This document shows positions 5,199 to 7,499 of a stretch of DNA of 7,499 nucleotides, in pieces. Within the stretch, counting starts at the first letter, position 1, and every line of letters starts with the position of its first letter. Under the pieces are notes generated by a model. It made no database searches and was not told the origin of the DNA. It saw only the letters and a program-made list of their open reading frames with translations. The DNA comes from Candidatus Aminicenantota bacterium (lineage in GTDB: Bacteria; Acidobacteriota; Aminicenantia; UBA2199), in NCBI GenBank assembly GCA_020355945.1, contig CP070627.1, positions 1,428,785-1,436,283 on the forward strand, read 5' to 3'. Both the position numbers and the translations under genes were made by a program.

Positions 5199-6937
5199 CT
5201 CTCATCTTCACTGCAAGCAATCCCTTTCTCTTTGCAGTAATCTTCCGCCTCCTTTGTAAACCCGCTGCGGGAAAAAATAAACCCTACGGTCCGGTCTATC
5301 TTCTCCTGCTTTTTTACCTCCTCGAATTTTCTTTTGAAATCCACTGCCTCTTCTTTAGAAAACTTCCGGGTATCACGGCTCTTCACCTCGCCGATTATGG
5401 CATATTCACCCGCATTGGCCGGACGGGCAAAAATATCAACGCTGAAACTCTTCACATACTCCGGTGAACTATCATACCTCCACACCCGCGAATATTCGCA
5501 AAAATCGAAATCATCCGGCAAATAACGGGTAATCGACTTTAATAACTTATTTTTATCACGCCCGTGCAGCCTTAATTGTTCCAGCAGCAAATACTCTACG
5601 AATAATCCTTTCTGGTAGTTGTATTTACCCAACAGGCTTTCATACTGTTTTTTCAGCCCCGCAAATTCCTCACTGTATTCTTCCCTGATTTTCCTCACAT
5701 CAAATTCGCGTATTTCTTTTTCATAAACGCCGCGGAAAACCTTATCGAAAATATTGTCCTTTATCCCCTGGTAGTCGTAATTGGTTTGTCCCTGATTGAT
5801 AATATCCCCTTTTACCAGGGCTTCCAGTTTCTCTTCCAGTTCCGATTCATCCATTTTCAACGGTAATTTATCCAGCAATTCACTTCGGGTGACCTCCCGG
5901 TGGCGATTCTGACAGAGATATAGAACGATTCTTTTGGCATTCTTGCCGTTGACCTGTCTAAAAGCAGAGGAAATATACTCCATCCAGGTGGTTTTGATGT
6001 TTCCCCGGTTGTCCAGGGTCTCGAATTCCAGGGTGTCTGTAAGTCCTTGTATCGTGGTAAGGTCTTTGGCCCGGTAACGGGAACGAATAATAGAACTGAT
6101 ATAAAAAGGACTGCCTTCGGTAAGTTTGACCATCAAGTAAGCGGTTTCTTCGGTGATAGGCACATCGAAAAAAGCGGAGAATTTGTACACCATTTCTACA
6201 GCTTCATTTTCCGGCATATTTTCAACGTATTCGTAATAAAACCGGGCGGGCAGCAAGGATTTCAGTTGGTTCATCAGCCAGCCCACCCAACTGCCGGAGA
6301 CCAGGAGTGGAGCAATTTTGCTTTCGGCCGTACTCAAATAACCACCGGCCAGGTTTTTAGCCAGGTATTTCATATTTTTGTCGCGATAGATCATGGTATT
6401 CATGAACTGGAATTCATCGATCATTTGTACGATGAATTCATTCTGCCTGAAAGCTATTTTTCGTGGGGTTTCACGGGCAATATTCCAGAGGATATCCACT
6501 TTTTCATGGAGGACAGCGTGGGCGGCACTTTCAATAAACCCGGTTAAATAGTCAAGACCTTCCTTTTTGGCAATAGCGCTGGCCTTTTCAAAATCACTCT
6601 CTCCTTCCGGCGCCAGGTATTGGGTTTGCCGGGTTTTAAAGGCAATGTACTGGTAGATAAAGGTAAGGAAAAAATCCTGGCAAAAATCCACTATCCATAT
6701 GTCATTTTCCTTGATCTCATAGTAAAAGGGGATCACTCCGTCGTTTTTAAAAAAAGTAATATTAAACAACCGTTCCATGATGGCGGTTTTACCCATTTTG
6801 CGCCGGGCTAGCATAGCAGTACTTTGCGATTTTTTCTCTTTGATATCGCTAATCCATTTAAGGAAATATGCCAATTCCTCTTTTCTACCGGTAAATAGAG
6901 CCGGATTCCCGATTCGTTCTTCCTTTGCATAATCCAT
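5177..6937 (-). CDS. Archaeal-type (STAND-like) P-loop ATPase fused to a PD-(D/E)xK nuclease domain
   Basis: A 586-residue protein. The N-terminus carries I-G-N-P-A-L-F-T-G-R-K-E-E-L, typical of archaeal-type ATPases. Walker A is A44-R-R-K-M-G-K-T51, with Ala replacing the first Gly, a tolerated variant in this group. Walker B is M-I-D174-E175-F, and a sensor-like L-V-S-G-S-W follows. Residues ~335-420 form a helical, winged-helix-like segment (R-S-E-L-L-D-K-L). The C-terminal ~90 residues contain S-V-D501-I-F and I-G-E517-V-K519-S-R, the D...ExK core of a PD-(D/E)xK nuclease, as in DUF234-bearing relatives. The cellular role of this family is poorly known; DNA handling coupled to ATP is inferred. 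No Shine-Dalgarno site is evident; the ATG follows the upstream gene's TAA by one base, so translation is probably coupled. Base composition is richer in GC than in the plus-strand cluster. It looks intact. Confidence 0.85.
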   Translation of the reverse strand: MDYAKEERIGNPALFTGRKEELAYFLKWISDIKEKKSQSTAMLARRKMGKTAIMERLFNITFFKNDGVIPFYYEIKENDIWIVDFCQDFFLTFIYQYIAFKTRQTQYLAPEGESDFEKASAIAKKEGLDYLTGFIESAAHAVLHEKVDILWNIARETPRKIAFRQNEFIVQMIDEFQFMNTMIYRDKNMKYLAKNLAGGYLSTAESKIAPLLVSGSWVGWLMNQLKSLLPARFYYEYVENMPENEAVEMVYKFSAFFDVPITEETAYLMVKLTEGSPFYISSIIRSRYRAKDLTTIQGLTDTLEFETLDNRGNIKTTWMEYISSAFRQVNGKNAKRIVLYLCQNRHREVTRSELLDKLPLKMDESELEEKLEALVKGDIINQGQTNYDYQGIKDNIFDKVFRGVYEKEIREFDVRKIREEYSEEFAGLKKQYESLLGKYNYQKGLFVEYLLLEQLRLHGRDKNKLLKSITRYLPDDFDFCEYSRVWRYDSSPEYVKSFSVDIFARPANAGEYAIIGEVKSRDTRKFSKEEAVDFKRKFEEVKKQEKIDRTVGFIFSRSGFTKEAEDYCKEKGIACSEDERWLESGK

Positions 6938-6938
6938 A

Positions 6939-7499
6939 TTATCTATATACCATAAACAGGATAAAATAGCAAACCAAAATCAAAAACCAAACAAAAGTGA
7001 ACGGTGTGTTCTCATCATACAATGGCCGGGTATCGGGAAAACATTGATGGTAGATTTGGTCCCAGGCAAGAGTAGAGCGTAAATCAAAAATCAGGTTATG
7101 ATCGAGCAGGTTTGATTGATGCAGTCAGCATAGATTTTGACGCTCCTGGGGAAGGTTAAGACGGTCAGGGGCTCATTTGCGGTTGATTGGCTGAAAAACC
7201 ATTGATCTATTTTGTCCCGGGTGGGGGAGATATACCCGTATATGGTGTTATTACTTACCAGGTTGGTGAGGAAATGCGTACCCTGCGTACCGTACATCCT
7301 GGTCTGGTACCGTTTCTGGTCCTCATCGTGCCCCCCTTGAATCATGTATAGGAAATGACTGCCGTAAATACCCCCGGTGAGACTGTCGTCATCCGGGAGC
7401 GGCTCGGGCCGGCCAGCAATGTCTACCCCGTATTCAAAGATGGCTGCAGCTCCGTCCACATCCCGATAATCGACCTGTATCCCCCAGTCCCTGTTTGTG
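6939..7499 (-). CDS. Unrecognised gene, 3' part, with an apparent frameshift; C-terminal membrane helix
   Basis: The gene enters from the right edge (first full codon at 7498) and is open to a stop at 7091-7093, but the frame one base back continues from about 7124 to TAA at 6941-6939. That second part reads naturally: L-I-F-D-L-R-S-T-L-A-W-D-Q-I-Y, then a ~17-residue hydrophobic helix beginning F-V-W-F-L-I-L-V and ending F-M-V-Y-R. The break fits loss of one A in the short A run at 7111-7113. The TAA lies one base before the ATG of the ATPase-nuclease, strong support that this is one gene in an operon with it. The visible part before the helix has many Y, G, D and T residues and no motif I know. 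The C-terminal helix with a Y-R end suggests a tail-anchored or membrane-attached protein. Whether the lesion is real or an error cannot be decided here. Confidence 0.6.

Noticed and set aside
5087..5467. Plus-strand 126-codon open frame
   Set aside because: It lies mostly antisense to the well-supported nuclease domain of the 5177-6937 gene and has no ribosome site or family likeness.
6047..6547. Plus-strand 166-codon open frame
   Set aside because: Entirely antisense to the ATPase domain with Walker B; typical shadow frame.
6938..6980. TTGGTT/TATGGT promoter-like pair just before the ATPase-nuclease
   Set aside because: The stretch encodes the membrane helix at the end of the upstream gene, and the genes are one base apart, so promoter likeness is probably due to AT-rich codons.
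7091..7459. Stand-alone 122-residue gene starting at GTG 7459
   Set aside because: The frame is open through the right edge of the window, so the GTG is internal, and the stop at 7091 seems to come from a frameshift because coding continues in another frame to 6939.
1..7499. CRISPR array, tRNA or rRNA gene
   Set aside because: No regularly spaced repeats with unique spacers, no cloverleaf or rRNA-like stretch was seen; the tandem repeats are only two units long.

Overview
This is a bacterial, overall AT-rich window. Good Shine-Dalgarno sites precede three of the genes, and the group II intron fits a bacterial replicon, but nothing here allows a phylum to be named. By eye the left two thirds are clearly AT-richer than the right third. 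With the intron remnant and the repeat-littered spacers, this points to an accessory region built from pieces of different origin.

Layout. (1) Positions 1-250 are the 3' end of a group II intron: the last 63 codons of its reverse transcriptase/maturase, then domains V and VI with a branch-point adenosine and an intron end at about 250. (2) Positions 251-760 hold no gene that I can see. They contain an imperfect inverted repeat, a repeated 18-mer, a 16-bp tandem duplication, two small hairpins, and a promoter with a strong Shine-Dalgarno site for the next gene. (3) Positions 761-4946 form a plus-strand cluster. It has an unrecognised 266-residue protein, a gene read in two overlapping frames (1671-2042 and 2039-2611), and a 780-residue Rad50/SMC-like ABC ATPase with a central CPLC hook. 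(4) Positions 4947-5176 are a convergent spacer with short tandem and inverted repeats. (5) Positions 5177-7499 are a minus-strand operon. It has the 3' part of an unrecognised gene ending in a membrane helix (interrupted by an apparent one-base frameshift), followed after a single base by a 586-residue archaeal-type ATPase with a C-terminal PD-(D/E)xK nuclease domain.

How the genes may work together. The split gene encodes a domain starting with W-F-G-Y-x-Y-Q-G-K and carrying E-D-F-S-I and H-Q-V-K. I recall this from proteins paired with SMC-like ABC ATPases in the three-component (ABC-3C) conflict systems. Its two frames meet at an in-phase A_AAA_AAA heptamer, so one 313-residue protein could be made by -1 frameshifting. 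The alternative is that one A has been lost, by mutation or sequencing error. The gene overlaps the ATPase by 8 bp, so the two are almost certainly co-translated. The upstream 266-residue protein may be a third part or the effector. No typical small helical middle component was recognised. A DNA-sensing defence role is an inference from family and context. The minus-strand ATPase-nuclease is physically tied to the membrane-anchored protein upstream of it and is probably unrelated to the plus-strand cluster.
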